Assembly: GCA_025963265.1 (NCBI GenBank)
Contig: JAOPUY010000352.1
Coordinates: forward strand, 1 to 9,169
Length of the DNA: 9,169 nt
From: Frankiales bacterium
Lineage (GTDB): Bacteria > Actinomycetota > Actinomycetes > Mycobacteriales > Jatrophihabitantaceae
Direction of reading: 5' to 3'
Positions 7,401 through 9,169 of this stretch are shown in pieces. Position numbers and translations under genes: made by a program. The notes below the pieces were generated by a model. That model saw only the letters and a program-made list of their open reading frames with translations. It did no database searches and had not been told where the DNA came from. How positions within the stretch are numbered: the first letter of the stretch is position 1; each line of letters opens with the position of its first letter.

Positions 7401-8324
7401 GTGAGCGGACCCGACGACTCGTTCGTCCTCATCGACGGCCCGTGGACCCATCGAACGGTCCGGGCCAATGGGATCGCGCTGCACGTCGCCGAGGTCGGCA
7501 CCGGCCCGCTAGTCCTGCTGCTGCACGGCATGCCGACGTTCTGGTGGACCTGGTCCCAGCAACTGCTCGATCTGGCCGACGCCGGCTTCCGGGCCGTGGC
7601 CGTCGATCTGCGGGGGTACGGCGCCTCGGACAAACCGCCTCGCGGGTATGACGCGACCACCCTGGCCGCGGACATCGCCCAGCTGGTGACGGCCCTAGGC
7701 GAGCGCGACGCGGTCATCGTCGGCAACGACGTGGGCGGGTTGTTGGCCTGGACCGTCGCCGCGCAGGCGCCGGAGGTGGTGCGCCGGATCGCCGTGTTGG
7801 GCTCGGCCCACCCGCTGCGGCTGCGGCGGGCCATCCTCACTGATCGAGCCGGGCAACGGCACGCCTCAGCCCGCACCTGGGCGACCTTCCAAGTGCCGCG
7901 CTACGGCGAGCGGCTGCTGACTCGCGACGACGTTTTCGTCGGCTCGTTGCTGGCCACCTGGGCTGGACCGCGGTGGCGCCACACCCCGGATTTCGAGGCC
8001 TCGGTGGCTCGTTACGCCGAGGCGATGCGCATCCACCCGGTGGCGCACTGCTCGCTGGAGTTCTTCCGCTGGGCCTTCCGCTCGGTGCCGCGACCCGACG
8101 GGCGGGCCTACGCCGCCTCGATGCGGGCGCCCATCACGCGGCCCGTGCTGCAACTGCACGGCGACTTCGACACCTGTGTGCTGCCGAGCACCGCGCAGGG
8201 ATCCTCGCGCCACGTGCTGGCCGACTACGAGTGGCGGCTGCTCACCGGCGTGGGCCACTTCCCGCAGCAGGAGGCCCCCGAGGCGGTCTCGGCCGAGCTG
8301 ATTCGCTGGGCCAAACTCGGCTGA
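7401..8324 (+). CDS. Alpha/beta hydrolase, epoxide-hydrolase-like (EphE position)
   Basis: A 307-aa alpha/beta-hydrolase-fold enzyme. The oxyanion-hole motif is HGMPTFWW (42-49), close to the HGxPxxW of epoxide hydrolases. The nucleophile elbow is VGNDVGG (107-113), with Asp110 in place of Ser, as in epoxide hydrolases and haloalkane dehalogenases. The acid is probably Asp255 or Asp257 in HGDFDTCVLP, and the general base is His286 in GVGHFPQQEAPE. The cap domain is about residues 140-240. The usual elbow is G-H-D-W-G; Asn and Val at the variable sites are uncommon. The cap tyrosines that activate an epoxide cannot be assigned with certainty (Tyr168 and Tyr205 are candidates). Mycobacterial EphE (Rv3670) holds the same place. 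The GTG start has only a weak ribosome site and probably relies on readthrough or coupling from the membrane protein gene 19 nt upstream. Confidence 0.88.
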   Translation: MSGPDDSFVLIDGPWTHRTVRANGIALHVAEVGTGPLVLLLHGMPTFWWTWSQQLLDLADAGFRAVAVDLRGYGASDKPPRGYDATTLAADIAQLVTALGERDAVIVGNDVGGLLAWTVAAQAPEVVRRIAVLGSAHPLRLRRAILTDRAGQRHASARTWATFQVPRYGERLLTRDDVFVGSLLATWAGPRWRHTPDFEASVARYAEAMRIHPVAHCSLEFFRWAFRSVPRPDGRAYAASMRAPITRPVLQLHGDFDTCVLPSTAQGSSRHVLADYEWRLLTGVGHFPQQEAPEAVSAELIRWAKLG

Positions 8325-8336
8325 GCCCGGCGGCGG

Positions 8337-8348
8337 CCCGATGACGGG
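8337..8348. terminator. Possible small terminator hairpin between hydrolase and marP
   Basis: CCCG-ATGA-CGGG, extendable by a G-U and a G-C pair, lies in the 46-bp gap between two convergent genes. The flanks AGCCCG (8324-8329) and CGGGCT (8367-8372) can form an outer stem. There is no T-tract; support is weak. Confidence 0.25.
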
Positions 8349-8370
8349 TCGGTTGCGGCCCGGTGGCGGG

Positions 8371-9169
8371 CTAGCTGCAGTCGCCGGTGCCGACGGCCTT
8401 CGTGGCGGTCCGTCCGACGGCCGCGTCCGAGCTGATCTCCGGTTCGGTCAGCACGAAGCCAGTGTCGGAGGAGTCCAAGGCGGACGCGAACACGATGCCG
8501 AGCACCGAGCCGTCGGTGGCGATCAACGGGCCCCCGGAGTTGCCGACCCGCACCACCGATCGGATGCTGTAGATATCGCGTTTGACCGTGTTGTGGCCGT
8601 AGAGGTCCGGGCCGGTGATCGTCTCGCGATCCCGGACCCGGGCCGCGCGCACATCGAACGGGCCGTCCTCGGGGTAACCCAGCACGATCGCGTTCTGACC
8701 GCTGACCGCCGGCTTCTGAGCCAGCGGCAGCGCCGCCTGGCGCAGACCGGGCACGTACAACACCGCGACGTCCCGCTCCGGGTCGTACACCACCACCCGG
8801 GCGGTGAGCGGCCCGTCCGGCGTCTCGACCTGCACCTGTTGCGCCCCGGCCACCACGTGCGCGTTGGTCAGCACCCGCTGGTCGGCGTAGACGAAGGACG
8901 AGCCCTCGATCGCCCGATCGCACGAGGGCGCGATCGAGCGGACCTTCAACACCGAGGCCTGGTCCTTGGCGACGGCCGGCGAGGTGAGCAACGCCGGGTC
9001 GGCGGGCGGCACGTCGACGATCCGGGTCGGTTGCAGCGCGTTCAGCACCTGCGGGAAGCCGCTGCGGTCGATGAACAGCCGCAGCGAGCTGTAGAGGTTG
9101 CGGACGGCGTTGGGCATCGCGTCGTCGACCGACCGGATGACGACCGAGCGGCGAACCTGGCCGGCCAGG
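8371..9169 (-). CDS. marP: MarP-type membrane-anchored serine protease (partial, 5' end beyond window)
   Basis: A periplasmic trypsin-fold serine protease; the Mycobacterium tuberculosis homologue (Rv3671c) is needed for acid and oxidative stress resistance. 265 residues are visible; the frame runs open through the right edge, so the N-terminal membrane segments are outside. Counting from the internal Met at 9117, the triad is His87 (TNAHVVAG), Asp116 (DPERDVAVL) and Ser194 (VGNSGGP). Cys66 (APSCDR) and Cys247 (TGDCS) match the family's disulfide pair. As recalled, M. tuberculosis MarP has Cys214, His235, Asp264, Ser343 and Cys395, giving spacings of 21, 29, 79 and 52; here they are 21, 29, 78 and 53. 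This fits MarP rather than a generic HtrA, and no PDZ domain follows. The Met at 9117 is internal, because the 17 codons before it (LAGQVRRSVVIRSVDDA) are in frame and family-like. The stop is TAG. It converges on the hydrolase gene. Confidence 0.95.
   Translation of the reverse strand, partial: LAGQVRRSVVIRSVDDAMPNAVRNLYSSLRLFIDRSGFPQVLNALQPTRIVDVPPADPALLTSPAVAKDQASVLKVRSIAPSCDRAIEGSSFVYADQRVLTNAHVVAGAQQVQVETPDGPLTARVVVYDPERDVAVLYVPGLRQAALPLAQKPAVSGQNAIVLGYPEDGPFDVRAARVRDRETITGPDLYGHNTVKRDIYSIRSVVRVGNSGGPLIATDGSVLGIVFASALDSSDTGFVLTEPEISSDAAVGRTATKAVGTGDCS

Overview
The window is very GC-rich except for one short islet, with GC-rich third codon positions and several GTG starts. Some genes carry an actinobacterial-type -10 hexamer only 6-7 nt ahead of the start codon. 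This points to a high-GC Actinomycetota genome. Gene order matches, from memory, the Mycobacterium tuberculosis block Rv3659c to Rv3671c: TadA ATPase, Ssd, HAD phosphatase, Rv3662c-type protein, Acs, small membrane protein, EphE-type hydrolase, MarP. The mycobacterial dpp transporter genes are not here, and a short-chain dehydrogenase sits where Rv3668c would be. The genus cannot be told from the sequence alone.

Left part (1-1917, minus strand): a Tad/type IV-pilus-like secretion ATPase gene, cut by the left edge, is translationally coupled (GTGA overlap) to an upstream ssd/CpaE-like gene. The Ssd protein lacks both P-loop lysines and the usual N-terminal domain. A divergent promoter region of about 110 bp (1918-2026) separates this pair from a plus-strand HAD-IB phosphatase. 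A 23-bp perfect-arm inverted repeat covers that gene's -10 hexamer and start codon.

Middle part (2825-6091): an unexplained 351-bp gap with a strikingly AT-rich islet is followed by a minus-strand gene that I read as a degenerate Fic-domain protein. It keeps a Fic-type inhibitory motif, but the catalytic His and most of the anion-binding loop are replaced. Divergent from it is a complete acs gene (AMP-forming acetyl-CoA synthetase) with a strong ribosome binding site.

Right part (6092-9169): acs runs tail-to-tail into a minus-strand short-chain dehydrogenase. That gene diverges from a two-gene plus-strand unit: a small two-helix membrane protein of the phage-holin-3_6 type, then an epoxide-hydrolase-like alpha/beta hydrolase. 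This unit converges on a MarP-type periplasmic serine protease, cut by the right edge.

The products fall into pilus/secretion, cell division, envelope stress and acetate activation. They are neighbours by conserved order rather than steps of one pathway. The most unusual items are the pseudo-Fic protein, the operator-like palindrome on the HAD start, the lysine-less short Ssd and the AT-rich islet. I saw no CRISPR array, tRNA, rRNA or insertion sequence.
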